Source: Halomonas daqiaonensis
GTDB taxonomy: Bacteria; Pseudomonadota; Gammaproteobacteria; Pseudomonadales; Halomonadaceae
Length of the DNA: 64,000 nt
Assembly (NCBI RefSeq): GCF_900109725.1
Contig: NZ_FOBC01000008.1
Span: 117,507-181,506 of the forward strand
Direction: 5' to 3'
Shown piece after piece: positions 1 to 9,752 of the stretch. The notes below the pieces were generated by a model. That model was not told the DNA's origin and made no database searches. It saw only the letters and a program-made list of their open reading frames with translations. Each line of letters begins with the position of its first letter. Within the stretch, counting starts at the first letter, position 1. The translations under genes were made by a program, and so were the position numbers.

Positions 1-230
1 CAGGCATGGCGGGCAAGCGGCAGACCCAGGGCCAGTGCCTCGTCGCGACGCGGCCGCCCGAGGCGTTGGTCCAGCAGGCGAACCCGGAAAGCCTGCTGGC
101 CGCCAGCGCTGGCCAGCCGGGAGGTGAGGGAGTCGCGGGAGGCAATCCATTGCCACCAGGCAGCGCTCATGGCTGGTCGTGCCGCCGCCAGGGGGCGCCA
201 GCGGGGGTCGCTTGCCGGGCCGTTGCTCAC
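1..230 (-). CDS. ubiC: Chorismate pyruvate-lyase UbiC, 5' part (runs off the window)
   Basis: The reverse strand reads MSNGPASDPRWRPLAAARP, then AWWQWIASRDSLTSRLA, a run of QAFRVRLLDQR, and GRPRRDEALALGLPLARHA. This is the N-terminal pattern of chorismate lyase, including the typical W-x-ASRDSLT-RL block and the RRDEALALG block. The enzyme removes pyruvate from chorismate to give 4-hydroxybenzoate, the first step of ubiquinone synthesis. I chose the GTG at 230 because a GGAG lies about seven bases upstream; another GTG is two codons further up and an ATG lies at 170. The gene is divergent from the rubredoxin reductase, as in related genomes. Only about 76 residues are inside the window. Confidence 0.8.
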   Translation of the reverse strand, partial: MSNGPASDPRWRPLAAARPAMSAAWWQWIASRDSLTSRLASAGGQQAFRVRLLDQRLGRPRRDEALALGLPLARHA

Positions 231-308
231 CGTCACTCTCCGCGTCGACTTCGAGGGCGGCTAGTGTACCATGCTGCCCCATTACCCTTACCCCGATCGA
301 TGAGGCCT

Positions 309-1469
309 ATGAGTGCACCCCTGACCATCATCGGCTCCGGCATGGCAGGCCTCGGCCTGCTGCGTAAGCTGCGTGCCCTGGATCCGGCACGACCGGTAAC
401 GCTGATCACCGGCGACAGTGGCGATGACTACTCTAAGCCACTGCTCACCACCGGATTTGCCAAGCGCCTCCCGCCCCGGCGACTGGCGGCGCGCTCGGCT
501 CTGGAGGTCGCCGACGACCTCGGTGCCGTGGTGCGCACCCACACCCGGGTGGAGGCCATCGACCCGGTAGGGCGAACCCTGACCCTCGGCACCGAGACAC
601 TGCCCTGGAGCGAGCTGGTGTTGGCCACCGGTGCCGCGCCGGTGCGGCCCTTCCGTGTGCCCGACGCGGTAGCCGACCGGGTGTTCAGCATCAATGACCT
701 GGATGATTATCGCGCCTTTCACGCGGCCCTGGAGACGCTGGGCCGGCCGGCGCGCGTGGTGATCATCGGCATCGGCCTGGTGGGCTGCGAGTTCGCCAAC
801 GACCTCGCCGCCGGCGGCCACGCCGTCGAGCTGGTGGCCCCGGAATCCACCCCTCTGCCGCGCCTGGTGCCGGAACCGCTGGGCCGTGCCCTGGGCGAGA
901 CCTTCCGGGAGGCAGGCATGGTGCTGCATACCGGACGCCAGCTGTTGGACTTGAGGGCCGACGGCGCCTCTGTCGGCCTGGAACTGGACGATGGAACCTC
1001 GCTGTCGGCCGACCTGGTACTGGTGGCCACGGGGCTGCGGCCACGCACCACCCTGGCCGACTCGGCCGGGATCGCGGTCAGCGAAGCGGGCATCCACACC
1101 GACCGATACCTGGCGACCTCGGCACCGGGCATCCATGCCCTGGGCGATGCGGCCTGTGTCGAGGGCGTCAATGCCATGTACGTGCAGCCGCTGCTGGCCA
1201 GTGCCAAGGCCCTGGCCCGGACCCTGACCGGCACCCCTACCGCGGTGACCTATGGCCCTTGGCCGGTGCTGGTCAAGACGCCTCTGTTGCCGGTGGTGGC
1301 CCTCCCGCCGGTTCATCCTCCGGCACGCTGGCGCCTCGAGGGAGAGGGCAGTGACCTGACCGCCCTGGCCGAGGCGGCGGACGGACGTTTGATCGGATTT
1401 GCGTTGACAGGACACTGCGTCCGTCGGAAAGTCGAACTGGCGCGAGCCGCGCCGCCGTTGCTAGGCTAG
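309..1469 (+). CDS. Rubredoxin-NAD(+) reductase-like FAD-dependent oxidoreductase
   Basis: A 386-residue flavoprotein of the pyridine nucleotide-disulfide reductase fold. It begins with an FAD-binding Rossmann motif (TIIGSGMAGLGLL, residues 6-18), has a second dinucleotide motif for NAD(P)H (VVIIGIGLVGCEFA, near residue 150), and a GDA FAD motif (IHALGDAACV, near residue 275). Length and motifs match AlkT/RubB enzymes, which pass electrons from NADH to rubredoxin. The neighbouring HU and ubiC genes support this assignment by synteny with pseudomonads. The open frame extends upstream to position 6, but that part is antisense to ubiC. The true start is ATG 309, or ATG 300 three codons earlier. 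No rubredoxin gene is in the window. Confidence 0.85.
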   Translation: MSAPLTIIGSGMAGLGLLRKLRALDPARPVTLITGDSGDDYSKPLLTTGFAKRLPPRRLAARSALEVADDLGAVVRTHTRVEAIDPVGRTLTLGTETLPWSELVLATGAAPVRPFRVPDAVADRVFSINDLDDYRAFHAALETLGRPARVVIIGIGLVGCEFANDLAAGGHAVELVAPESTPLPRLVPEPLGRALGETFREAGMVLHTGRQLLDLRADGASVGLELDDGTSLSADLVLVATGLRPRTTLADSAGIAVSEAGIHTDRYLATSAPGIHALGDAACVEGVNAMYVQPLLASAKALARTLTGTPTAVTYGPWPVLVKTPLLPVVALPPVHPPARWRLEGEGSDLTALAEAADGRLIGFALTGHCVRRKVELARAAPPLLG

Positions 1470-1613
1470 TCTCGTCAACGACGGGGCCTGCCACGGACAG
1501 CGAGCCGGGATCGAGCGAGTCGGCGTGCGCGTGATGCACTGACAGGTCATGTGCCATAACAACATTGCCGGTGGTGATCGCCGGCATGATGATGTCAATT
1601 TCAGGAGGGCTGT

Positions 1614-1889
1614 ATGCGCAAGCCAGAACTCGCCGCGGCGATTGCCGAGCGTGCCGATCTTTCCAAGGACAAGGCGAGCCAGGTGCTCAACGTCATCCTC
1701 GACGAGATCACCGGTAGCGTTTCCCAGGGTCAGGACGTCACTCTGATCGGCTTCGGTACCTTCAGCGTGCGGGAGCGAGCCGCACGCACCGGCAAGAACC
1801 CTCAGACCGGTCAGCCGCTGACCATTCCGGCCAGCAAGACCGTCGCCTTCAAGGCGGGCAAGGGCCTCAAGGACGCCGTCGCGAAGTAA
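1614..1889 (+). CDS. DNA-binding protein HU family
   Basis: A 91-residue HU/IHF-family nucleoid protein. It shows the standard helical dimerisation half (MRKPELAAAIAERADLSK), the GFGTFSVRERAARTG beta-arm start and the arm tip region KNPQTGQPLTIPASKTVAF, ending in GKGLKDAV. These are diagnostic for HU, which binds and bends DNA without strong sequence specificity. A strong AGGAGGG Shine-Dalgarno lies just upstream of the ATG. It sits between rubredoxin reductase and recG, the position of a distinct HU-like gene in pseudomonads, so it may be a second HU paralogue rather than the main hupB. Confidence 0.93.
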   Translation: MRKPELAAAIAERADLSKDKASQVLNVILDEITGSVSQGQDVTLIGFGTFSVRERAARTGKNPQTGQPLTIPASKTVAFKAGKGLKDAVAK

Positions 1890-1922
1890 GGCATTGCGGT
1901 ATTGACTGGTGGTGGAGCCGAT

Positions 1923-2279
1923 ATGAAGCTGCGACTGATGCTGTGGCTGCTCGGGCTGATGCTCAAGCGTGCCCTGCGCCGCAAGGCGCGGTTCCGCGAA
2001 CTACTCGGCGAGATGCGTGGCCTCGACTGGGGCATTGCCACCGAAGACCTCTCCATCGCCCGTCATTACCGCATGTCGCCCCTCGGCATCCTTACCGGCT
2101 CGGGCCTGCCGGTGGACCTCGACCTGGAGCTGCGCTTCGAGGATCAGGCCACGGCCATCAAGGTCCTCAAGAAACCCACCCAGCAGGCCTTTCTCGACGG
2201 CATGATGGCAGGCACCGTTCGCCTGGTCGGTGACTCCGGCGACCTGCAGAAGTTGCAGCGGCTTCTCAAGCACCTGTAA
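1923..2279 (+). CDS. Small conserved protein, probable SCP2 sterol-binding-like domain
   Basis: A 118-residue protein starting at ATG 1923, which has a GGAG site five bases upstream; a TTG at 1902 would add seven residues but is less likely. The N-terminus is hydrophobic then basic (KLRLMLWLLGLMLKRALRRK). The C-terminal half (DLDLELRFEDQATAIKVL, then GTVRLVGDSGDLQKLQRLL) resembles the end of SCP2-type lipid-carrier domains, as in UbiT/UbiJ-like proteins. That family link is an inference from pattern only. It follows HU by 33 bases and may be co-transcribed. Function unknown; a role in lipid or quinone handling would fit the fold. Confidence 0.6.
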   Translation: MKLRLMLWLLGLMLKRALRRKARFRELLGEMRGLDWGIATEDLSIARHYRMSPLGILTGSGLPVDLDLELRFEDQATAIKVLKKPTQQAFLDGMMAGTVRLVGDSGDLQKLQRLLKHL

Positions 2280-2345
2280 GCACCGAGCTGAAAGCGCCGA
2301 GCGCCAAGGAAACCCCTGACCGTTTACTCCCTACCCTGATCCTCT

Positions 2346-2385
2346 GCTTGGCCGCTTGGCCGCTTGGCCGCTTGGCCGCTTGGCC
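2346..2385. repeat. Short tandem repeat, 5 x 8 bp (gcttggcc)
   Basis: Five exact head-to-tail copies of gcttggcc lie between the SCP2-like gene and the 3' end of recG, which converge here. The array stops four bases before the recG stop codon. It is probably slipped-strand expansion in a convergent intergenic region. Confidence 0.9.
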
Positions 2386-2389
2386 GCTG

Positions 2390-4471
2390 TCATACCTGCC
2401 CATAGCGTCCTGCTTGCTCTCCCAGCCAGCGGCGGATCAGCGGGCGGCTGGCTTGGGGATGCTCGTCGATCAGCGCCTCGGCCAGGGGCGCGATGCGATC
2501 CAGTAGGTCGGCGTCGCGCTCCAGGTCGGCGATCTTCATCTGCGCGAGTCCCGTCTGACGGGTCCCCAGGACCTCCCCGGGGCCACGGATCTCCAGGTCC
2601 TTCTCGGCGATGCGAAAGCCGTCGGTGGTCTCGCGCATCACCGCCAGGCGCTCCCGGGAGTGTGCCGACAGAGGCGGATGATAGAGCAGCACGCAGAAGC
2701 TCTCGATGGCGCCGCGTCCCACCCGGCCGCGCAGCTGATGGAGCTGGGAGAGGCCCAGGCGCTCCGGGTTCTCGATGATCATCAGGCTGGCATTGGGCAC
2801 GTCGACACCCACCTCGATCACCGTGGTGGCCACCAGCAAGTCCAGCTCACCGGCCTTGAAGTCCGCCATCACTGTAGCCTTCTCGCTGGCCTTCATACGC
2901 CCGTGGACCAGGCCGATGGTCAACTCCGGCAGGGTCTCGACGAGTTCGTCGCGGGTCGCCTCGGCGGCCTGGCACTGCAGCGCCTCGGACTCCTCGATCA
3001 GGGTGCAGACCCAGTACGCCTGGCGTCCCTCGGCGCAGGCATGGCGGATGCGTGCCATCACCTCGGGGCGCCGCTCGTCGGGCATCACTACCGTCTTCAC
3101 CGGGGTTCGGCCCGGCGGCAACTCGTCGATCACTGAGACGTCCAGATCGGCATAGGCGCTCATCGCCAGGGTGCGCGGGATCGGGGTGGCGGTCATCACC
3201 AGCTGGTGGGGCGTCAGGCCGCCGGCCTCGCCCTTTTCGCGCAGCGCCAGGCGCTGGTGGACGCCGAAGCGGTGCTGCTCGTCGATGATCGCCAGGCCCA
3301 GGCGCTGGAAGTGCACGTCGCCCTGGAAGAGCGCGTGGGTCCCCACCACCATGCGCGCCCGGCCGTCCTGGATGGCCGCCTTGGTGTCCAGGCGCGCCTT
3401 GCCCTTGAGCTTGCCGGACAGCCAGGCCACCTCGATGCCCAATGGCTCGAACCAGGCGCTGAAGGTCCGGTAGTGCTGCTCGGCGAGGATCTCGGTGGGG
3501 GCCATCATCGCCGCCTGGCAGTCGGCGGCGATGGCCGAGAGCGCTGCCATGGCTGCGACCACCGTCTTGCCCGAGCCCACGTCGCCCTGTACCAGGCGCA
3601 GCATGGGCACCTGACGCGCCAGGTCGGCAGCGATCTCGTCGAGCACCCGGCGCTGGGCGCCGGTCAGCGAGAAGGGAAGCTGGGTCAGGAAGCGGGCCTG
3701 CAGGCTGCGCCCACCCGGCAGGGTCGGGGCTCCGTCCTCTTGGATGCGCTGGCGCACCTCCTGCAGACTCAGCCGGTGGGCGAGCAGCTCCTCCAAGGCC
3801 AGGCGGCGCCGTGCCGGGTGCCGGCCGGCCGCCAGCTGCTCCGCGTCGGCCTCCGGTGGCGGCCGGTGCAGGGTATCCAGGCAGTGGTGAAGTTCGGGCA
3901 GGTCGAAGCGCTGGCGCAGGGATGTGGGGATGCCGTCGGGAAGGGCGTCCGGTGCGGCATCCAGACGCGCCAGGGCCTGGTCGATCAGTGCCCGAAATCG
4001 GGTCTGGTGGAGGCCCTCGGTCGCCGGGTAGATGGGCGTCAGGTGGTCTTCCACCGGCGCCTCACCGCTGGCCAGCAGACGGTACTCCGGGTGATAGAGC
4101 TCCAGGCCGGTGGCGCCGGCACGGGCCTCGCCGAAGGCGCGCACCCGCACCCCGGGCTGGAACTGTTGCTGCTGCGCTGGAGAGAAGTGGAAGAAGCGCA
4201 GGCTGAGGATCCCCGATCCGTCGCGCAGGCGAACCAGCAGGCTGCGTCGCCGGCCGCTCACCACCTCACCGGCCACCACCTCGCCCTCCACCACGGCCTC
4301 ATGGCCGGCGCGCAGGGTGGCGATGGGGGTGATGCGGGTGCGATCCTGATAGCGCAGCGGCAGGTGGAACAGCAGGTCGCTGACGCGCTCGATGCCCAGC
4401 CGGGCCAGCTTGAGCGCCAGCGCCTCGCCGACGCCCTTGAGCTCCGTGACGGGCGCGTCGAGCTCGCTCAT
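2390..4471 (-). CDS. recG: ATP-dependent DNA helicase RecG
   Basis: A 693-residue superfamily 2 helicase that regresses stalled replication forks and processes R-loops and Holliday junctions. It has an N-terminal helix-hairpin/wedge OB domain (about residues 10-170), a Walker A motif (GDVGSGKT), a DEQH box (IIDEQHRFGV), a SATPIPRT motif III, and the C-terminal Q-x-x-GR-x-GR motif VI (LHQLRGRVGRG). The end (GLAQMKIADLERDADLL) is typical of RecG. Its start codon overlaps the stop of oxyR by four bases (ATGA), so the two genes are translationally coupled. The recG-oxyR pair is conserved in gammaproteobacteria. Confidence 0.97.
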   Translation of the reverse strand: MSELDAPVTELKGVGEALALKLARLGIERVSDLLFHLPLRYQDRTRITPIATLRAGHEAVVEGEVVAGEVVSGRRRSLLVRLRDGSGILSLRFFHFSPAQQQQFQPGVRVRAFGEARAGATGLELYHPEYRLLASGEAPVEDHLTPIYPATEGLHQTRFRALIDQALARLDAAPDALPDGIPTSLRQRFDLPELHHCLDTLHRPPPEADAEQLAAGRHPARRRLALEELLAHRLSLQEVRQRIQEDGAPTLPGGRSLQARFLTQLPFSLTGAQRRVLDEIAADLARQVPMLRLVQGDVGSGKTVVAAMAALSAIAADCQAAMMAPTEILAEQHYRTFSAWFEPLGIEVAWLSGKLKGKARLDTKAAIQDGRARMVVGTHALFQGDVHFQRLGLAIIDEQHRFGVHQRLALREKGEAGGLTPHQLVMTATPIPRTLAMSAYADLDVSVIDELPPGRTPVKTVVMPDERRPEVMARIRHACAEGRQAYWVCTLIEESEALQCQAAEATRDELVETLPELTIGLVHGRMKASEKATVMADFKAGELDLLVATTVIEVGVDVPNASLMIIENPERLGLSQLHQLRGRVGRGAIESFCVLLYHPPLSAHSRERLAVMRETTDGFRIAEKDLEIRGPGEVLGTRQTGLAQMKIADLERDADLLDRIAPLAEALIDEHPQASRPLIRRWLGEQAGRYGQV

Positions 4472-5388
4472 GTCGGTTCAAGCTCTGCCTGGCGGCAGCG
4501 CGCGATGGCGTCGGTGACGGCATCGATGGCCCGGGGCCGCGGGAAGCTGGCGCGCCAGGCGATAGCCACGGTCCGTGAGGGTGCCGGAGCGGTGAAGGGA
4601 CGGCTGATCAACATACCGCTCTCGTAATGGCCGGTGCCGATCGCCGAGTGGGGCAACACGGTGATGCCGAGCCTGGAGGCCACCATGTGGCGGATGGTCT
4701 CCAGCGAGCCGCCTTCGGCGGTGAGGGTATTGCTTGGGCTATTGAGCTGGTGGGTTATTGCCGGACAGGCTTCGAGGATCTGGTCGCGGAAGCAGTGCCC
4801 CTCGCCGAGTAGCAGCAGGCGCTCCTCCAGCAGGTCCTCCTTGTCGATGCTCCCCCGGGAGGCCCAGCGGTGGTCGGCCGGCAGCAGCACCTCGAAGGCC
4901 TCCTCGTAGAGTGGCTTGGTAACCACGTCGGTCTCGGTAAAGGGCAGCGCGATGATGATGGCGTCCAGCTCACCGCTGCGCAGCTTGCGGCGCAGGTTGC
5001 CGGTGAAACCCTCCTCGATGTAGAGCGGCATCTGCGGGGCACGCCGGGAGAGTTCCGGGATCAGGTGGGGGAAAAGGTAGGGGCCGATGGTATAGATGGC
5101 GCCGATGCGCAGCGGGCTCGCCAGCTGGTCGCGGCCGGCTGTAGCGAGTTCCTTGATGACGCTGCTCTGCTCCAGTACGCGCTGGGCCTGCTCGACGACC
5201 CTCTCGCCCAGCGGGGTGACCTGTACCGTGGATTTCGAGCGTTCGAACAGTGCCACGCCGAGCTCTTCCTCAAGCTTCTTGACGGCCACCGACAGGGTCG
5301 GCTGGGAGACGAAGCAGCGCTCCGCCGCGCGCCCGAAATGGCGCTCCTGGGCCAGTGTCACGATGTAGCGGAGTTCTGTTAGAGTCAT
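4468..5388 (-). CDS. oxyR: Hydrogen peroxide-sensing LysR-type regulator OxyR
   Basis: A 306-residue LysR-family regulator with an N-terminal winged helix-turn-helix (LRYIVTLAQERHFGRAAE) and a C-terminal effector domain. The redox cysteines fall at Cys199 and Cys208 within GHCFRDQILEAC, exactly the numbering of Escherichia coli OxyR. The peroxide-driven disulfide switch is therefore likely intact. OxyR activates katG, ahp and other antioxidant genes. The gene is upstream of and overlaps recG. It is divergent from the YeeZ-like epimerase across 113 bases that should contain its autoregulatory operator. Confidence 0.96.
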   Translation of the reverse strand: MTLTELRYIVTLAQERHFGRAAERCFVSQPTLSVAVKKLEEELGVALFERSKSTVQVTPLGERVVEQAQRVLEQSSVIKELATAGRDQLASPLRIGAIYTIGPYLFPHLIPELSRRAPQMPLYIEEGFTGNLRRKLRSGELDAIIIALPFTETDVVTKPLYEEAFEVLLPADHRWASRGSIDKEDLLEERLLLLGEGHCFRDQILEACPAITHQLNSPSNTLTAEGGSLETIRHMVASRLGITVLPHSAIGTGHYESGMLISRPFTAPAPSRTVAIAWRASFPRPRAIDAVTDAIARCRQAELEPT

Positions 5389-5501
5389 GGTGGTGCCGGC
5401 AGGCTACCTCTTCCGAAACGGGTGAAGGTCCCAGTGATCTCGCCTTATACATAGGGACAGATAATGCCAATAGGGACTTTTTATCAGGGGGAGGGGAAAA
5501 G

Positions 5502-6374
5502 GTGAAGACGACGACACTGATTCTGGGTTGTGGCGACATCGGCATGGCACTGGGGCGCGAGCTGCACGAGGCGGGGCACCGAGTGATCGGGGCAAGACGC
5601 AACCCGCGCGCGCTGGAAGGCAGCGGGCTGGAGGCTGTCGCGGTCGACTTGAATGACCCGGCCACCCTGGTCGGACTGCCGGATGCCGATACCCTGGTCT
5701 ACGTGGTCAGCGCCGATCGCTTCGACGAGGCGGCCTATCGCGCCGCCTATCTCGATGGGCTGACCGCCGTGCTGGGCGAGTTCGCTGGCCGTGATGCGGT
5801 GCCTGGAAGGGTGTTCTTCGTTTCCTCGACCAGCGTCTACGCCCAACGCGATGGCGAGGTGGTCGACGAGACCAGCCCCACCGAGCCCGCGGGTTTCTCG
5901 GGCCTGTTGATGCGCGAAGCCGAGCAGGTGCTGATTGACCACGACCTGGCGGGGACCGTGGTGCGCTTTTCGGGGATCTATGGCCCCGGCCGCGACCGCC
6001 TGATCCACCAGGTCAGCGAGGGACGCATCGCCCCGTCGAGTCCCGTCATGTACTCCAACCGCATCCACCGCGACGACTGCGCCGGGGTGCTGGCTCATCT
6101 GATTGGCCGGCAACTGTCCGGGGAACCCCTCGAGTCACTCTACCTCGCCAGCGACTGCGAACCGGCACCCCTCAACGAGGTGATGGCCTGGCTGGCGACA
6201 CAGCTCAAGGTCGAGGCTACCGAAACCATCCAGTCACCGCTGCGCCGCCGCGCCAGCAAGCGCTGCGACAACACCCGGCTGATCGAGAGCGGCTATCGCT
6301 TCCGCTATCCCAGCTTCCGCGAGGGCTATGCCCAGGTATTGAAGGAAGGGTGCTTCCTGCCCGAAAAGGCCTGA
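5502..6374 (+). CDS. NAD(P)-dependent epimerase/dehydratase, YeeZ-like
   Basis: A 290-residue extended short-chain dehydrogenase. The N-terminal Rossmann motif is TLILGCGDIGMALGRELHEAG. A serine-rich strand (VFFVSSTSVYAQRDGE) with a YA dipeptide, and the SGIYGPGRDRLI block, match the YeeZ/WbbJ-like atypical SDR group. The GTG at 5502 is the start because a long purine-rich site (GGGGGAGGGG) precedes it; the upstream open frame overlaps oxyR. The substrate is not known for this family. It is divergent from oxyR and could share its regulatory region. Confidence 0.8.
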   Translation: MKTTTLILGCGDIGMALGRELHEAGHRVIGARRNPRALEGSGLEAVAVDLNDPATLVGLPDADTLVYVVSADRFDEAAYRAAYLDGLTAVLGEFAGRDAVPGRVFFVSSTSVYAQRDGEVVDETSPTEPAGFSGLLMREAEQVLIDHDLAGTVVRFSGIYGPGRDRLIHQVSEGRIAPSSPVMYSNRIHRDDCAGVLAHLIGRQLSGEPLESLYLASDCEPAPLNEVMAWLATQLKVEATETIQSPLRRRASKRCDNTRLIESGYRFRYPSFREGYAQVLKEGCFLPEKA

Positions 6375-6391
6375 TCGCCGGAAAGCCCTGA

Positions 6392-6910
6392 TCAGGTTCC
6401 CGTCGAACGAGCGAGGGTCTCGTAGTGGGCCCCGTCATTCTCGGTGAAGGAGCGCACCAGCGAGAGTTGCCGATAGGGCCAGGCCATGTCGATCGTGGGC
6501 AGGTCTTGCGTCTCCAGTCGGCGGGCGCGTCGCAGCAGGGTGACGTGGGGCACGAAATGCCCCGGCCTGTCATTGAAACCGAACGAAGCCAGCCCATCCC
6601 ACAGTGATGCCTGGAGCCGTTCCAACGCCGGCGACTGGCCGCCGACCCAGACGATGCCGGGGCGACGGAAGGTTCCCCAGGCGTCGACCCGCCACTCGCC
6701 ATGTGATATCGCCATGGCACCAACCCACTGGACCAGCTCGGCCGCCCGCGCGTCGGCCACCTCGCCGAGGAAGGCCAGCGTCAGGTGCAGGCTCTCGTCG
6801 GGCATGCGACGCCCGCCGCAGCGTGCCTGGGCGAGTTCGGCCAGTTCCCCCAGCCGCTGACGCAGCGTCTCGGGTGGTTCCAGCGCCAGAAATAAACGCA
6901 AAAAGCTCAT
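6392..6910 (-). CDS. thpR: RNA 2',3'-cyclic phosphodiesterase ThpR
   Basis: A 172-residue 2H-phosphoesterase, formerly called 2'-5' RNA ligase. Two His-x-Thr-x motifs are visible: HLTLAFLG near residue 42 and HVTLLRR near residue 122. They form the pseudo-symmetric active site that opens 2',3'-cyclic phosphate RNA ends. I prefer the ATG at 6910 (MSFLRLFLALEPP) because the family begins with this strand; an upstream ATG at 6943 would add eleven atypical residues. It is convergent with the YeeZ-like gene and downstream of ridA on the same strand. Confidence 0.88.
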   Translation of the reverse strand: MSFLRLFLALEPPETLRQRLGELAELAQARCGGRRMPDESLHLTLAFLGEVADARAAELVQWVGAMAISHGEWRVDAWGTFRRPGIVWVGGQSPALERLQASLWDGLASFGFNDRPGHFVPHVTLLRRARRLETQDLPTIDMAWPYRQLSLVRSFTENDGAHYETLARSTGT

Positions 6911-7078
6911 CCTGAAATTTAGAAAAGGATGGAGTCGCGTCACGAGCGAAGAGAGGCTGGTCGCCGCCGGAGCGCAGCTCCCGGAGTGTAGCCTGCTACA
7001 TGAGGAGACGACCGGGCCGGCGCACCGGCACCGCCGGCGGCCAGGATCTCGAGCGCAGTAGCGAATCCGCCTTTTCTT

Positions 7079-7468
7079 CTAGTCGCCGATGACCATAATC
7101 CCCTCTGCCTCGAACTGCGCCCCCTTGGGCAGCGCCTTGACGCCCACGGCGGCACGCGCCGGATAGGGCTTCTCGAAGAACTCCTCCATCACCTTGTTGA
7201 CCACGGCGAAGTTCTCCAGCTCGACCAGATAGAGGTTCAACTTGACCACGTCCTGCAGGGTACCGGCGGCCTCCTCGCAGACGGTCCTGAGGTTGGTGAA
7301 GACCTGGCGTGCCTGGGCCTCGAAGTCGTCGGAGGCGAGTTCCATGGTAGCCGGGTCCAGGGGGATCTGACCGGAAAGGTAGATGGTGTTGCCGGCCTTG
7401 ATGGCCTGGGAGTAAGGACCGATAGCGGCGGGTGCCTGGTCGGTATTGATCACGGCCTTGTTGCTCAT
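7079..7468 (-). CDS. ridA: Enamine/imine deaminase RidA
   Basis: A 129-residue member of the YjgF/YER057c/UK114 family. The signature [18 protein letters not shown], the conserved Arg in YPARAAVGV and the C-terminal [11 protein letters not shown] are all present. RidA hydrolyses reactive 2-aminoacrylate made by pyridoxal-phosphate enzymes such as threonine dehydratase. It lies 82 bases downstream of spoT, an arrangement conserved in gammaproteobacteria, and probably belongs to the gmk-rpoZ-spoT-ridA transcription unit. Confidence 0.95.
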   Translation of the reverse strand: MSNKAVINTDQAPAAIGPYSQAIKAGNTIYLSGQIPLDPATMELASDDFEAQARQVFTNLRTVCEEAAGTLQDVVKLNLYLVELENFAVVNKVMEEFFEKPYPARAAVGVKALPKGAQFEAEGIMVIGD

Positions 7469-7550
7469 GGTGATTCTCCTTGGGGTCCAGCGTTTCGAAA
7501 TGGAAAAGCAGCCCGCCGGCCGCCTGCGGCGGCGAGCGGGCGGAATGGGC

Positions 7551-9686
7551 TCAGTTGCCGAGGCGGGTGATGCGACCTACATGGGCGAGATTGCGCAGGC
7601 GCTTGATGATGCGGGCCAGGTGTACACGGTCGCGTACCGAGAGGATAAGGTTGACGATCGACAGTCGCGCGTCGCGCTCCTCGATGCCGATGTGCTCGAT
7701 ATTGGCGTCGGCGTCGGTGACCAGGGCGGCGAGCTCTGCCACCAGTCCGCGGCGACTCTCCACCTCCAGACGCAGAGCGGCGGGAAAGTCCTCGTCGATA
7801 TCGTCGGACCACTCCAGGGCGAACAGCTTGTCCGGGTCGTTCTTGAGTTCGGCGAGATTTCGGCATTCCGTGCGGTGCACCACGATACCCTTGCCCACCG
7901 ACAGATGGCCTACCACCGGATCACCGGGCAGTGGGTGGCAGCAGCGGGCGAACTTGATCACCATGCCCTCGGCACCACTGATCACGATCGGTCCCTGGGC
8001 GCGCGGCTGATGGACCGAGGGCTCACCCGTCTCGCCTTGCTGCAGGTCGACCAGCCGTCGGGCCACCACATGGGCGAGCCGGGTTCCCAGTCCGATGGAT
8101 TCCAGCAGGCTTTCCTCCTCCTTCAGCGAATACTCCTTGAGCAGGCTATCGAGCAGGCCCTCCGGCAGTTCCTCCAGGCTGGTCTCGAACGGGGCCAGGG
8201 CCTTGTTGAGCAGGCGTCGGCCGAGCTGCACCGCCTCGGTGTGCTGCTGGTGCTTCAATGCGTGGCGGATGGCTGAACGAGCCTTGGCGGTGATCACGAA
8301 GTTGAGCCAGGCCAGGTTGGGCCTGGCCCCCGGGGCGGTAATGATCTCCAGCGTCTGTCCACTCTCGAGGCGGGTGGAGAGCGGGGCCAGGTGGCGGTCG
8401 ATGCGACAGGCGATGCAGTTGTTGCCGATGTCGGTATGCACGCTGTAGGCGAAGTCGATCACCGTGGCGCCCTGGGGCAGCTCCATGATGTCGCCCTTGG
8501 GCGTGAACACGTAGATATCGTCGGGGAAGAGGTCGTTCTTTAGGTGCTCGATGAACTCCAGTGAATCCCCGGCGTTGCGCTGCATCTCCAGCAGGCCCTT
8601 GACCCATGCCCGGGCCCGGGCATGGCTGCCCTGAGCGATGGGGTGATCGGTCTGGCCGGCCTTGTAGAGCCAGTGGGCGGCGATGCCGTTGTTTGCGAGC
8701 GCCTCCATCTCGCGGGTGCGGATCTGTACCTCGATGGGCATGCCGCCACGGCCGAAGAGAGTGGTGTGCAGGCTCTGGTAACCATTGGCCTTGGGGATGG
8801 CGATGTAGTCCTTGAAGCGACCCGGTACCGGCTTGTAGAGGTTATGCACCACGCCAAGGATGCGGTAGCAGCTGTCGACGTCATCGGTGAGGATGCGAAA
8901 GCCGAACACGTCCATGATCTCGGCGAAGGACTTCCGCTGGTCGCGCATCTTGCGGTAGATCGACAGCAGGTGCTTCTGGCGGCCGATCACCGTGCCAGGC
9001 AGACCTTCGTCATCGAGGCTCTGCTGCAGGCTTGTCTGCAACTGGCGGATCGTCGAGCGGCGATGGCCCCGGGCGCTGGAAACGGCACGCTTGATGCGCT
9101 CCGCGCGCATCGGGTAGAGCGCCTGGAAGGAGAGGTCCTCGAGTTCGACGCGAATGGTATTGATGCCCAGCCGGCTGGCGATTCGGGCGTAGATCTCCAG
9201 GGTCTCGCGGGCGATGCGGCGCTTCTTCTCGGGGCGCAGTGGGCCCAGGGTGCGCATGTTGTGCAGACGGTCGGCGAGCTTGACGATGATCACCCGGATG
9301 TCGCGCGACATCGCCAGCACCATCTTCTGGAAGTTCTCCGCCTGGGCGACCGCCTTGTCCTCGAAGGTGATCTGGGTCAGCTTGGAAACGCCGTCGACCA
9401 GCTCGGCGACGGGCTTGCCGAACTGCTCGCCCAGGGCCGCCTTGGAGACACCGGTATCCTCGATCACGTCATGCAGCATGGCGGCCATCAGGCTCTGATG
9501 GTCCATGTGCATGTTGGCCAGGATGTTGGCTACCGCCAGGGGGTGCGTGACATAGGGCTCGCCGGAACGGCGACGCTGGCCATCGTGGGCCTGCTCGGCA
9601 TAGTAGAAGGCGCGCTTGACCTGTTGGATCTCGTCCTGGGGAAGGTAGCCGCCGAGTCGGTCGGCCAGGTCATCGATGGTGAACAT
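7551..9686 (-). CDS. spoT: Bifunctional (p)ppGpp synthetase/hydrolase SpoT
   Basis: A 711-residue RelA/SpoT homologue that sets the level of the stringent-response alarmone. Domains in order: an HD hydrolase domain with the metal-binding His72-Asp73 ([10 protein letters not shown]), a nucleotidyltransferase domain ([19 protein letters not shown], then EVQIRTREM), a TGS domain beginning [17 protein letters not shown], a helical region, and a C-terminal ACT domain. The intact HD signature and the place between rpoZ and ridA identify it as SpoT rather than RelA. Confidence 0.96.
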   Translation of the reverse strand: MFTIDDLADRLGGYLPQDEIQQVKRAFYYAEQAHDGQRRRSGEPYVTHPLAVANILANMHMDHQSLMAAMLHDVIEDTGVSKAALGEQFGKPVAELVDGVSKLTQITFEDKAVAQAENFQKMVLAMSRDIRVIIVKLADRLHNMRTLGPLRPEKKRRIARETLEIYARIASRLGINTIRVELEDLSFQALYPMRAERIKRAVSSARGHRRSTIRQLQTSLQQSLDDEGLPGTVIGRQKHLLSIYRKMRDQRKSFAEIMDVFGFRILTDDVDSCYRILGVVHNLYKPVPGRFKDYIAIPKANGYQSLHTTLFGRGGMPIEVQIRTREMEALANNGIAAHWLYKAGQTDHPIAQGSHARARAWVKGLLEMQRNAGDSLEFIEHLKNDLFPDDIYVFTPKGDIMELPQGATVIDFAYSVHTDIGNNCIACRIDRHLAPLSTRLESGQTLEIITAPGARPNLAWLNFVITAKARSAIRHALKHQQHTEAVQLGRRLLNKALAPFETSLEELPEGLLDSLLKEYSLKEEESLLESIGLGTRLAHVVARRLVDLQQGETGEPSVHQPRAQGPIVISGAEGMVIKFARCCHPLPGDPVVGHLSVGKGIVVHRTECRNLAELKNDPDKLFALEWSDDIDEDFPAALRLEVESRRGLVAELAALVTDADANIEHIGIEERDARLSIVNLILSVRDRVHLARIIKRLRNLAHVGRITRLGN

Positions 9687-9752
9687 GCGGCGCGCCCTGA
9701 ATGCTGCGTGATGGCCCTGAAGGAAAGCGCTCCTGCGCCGGAAGGGGCAGGA

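Noticed and set aside
2346..2385. Regulatory site after recG
   Set aside because: Simple 8-bp tandem repeat in a convergent gap, with no sign of protein binding or RNA structure.
3206..4627. Long plus-strand open frame across recG and oxyR
   Set aside because: It is the antisense of recG and has no family pattern or ribosome site; high-GC DNA produces such shadows.
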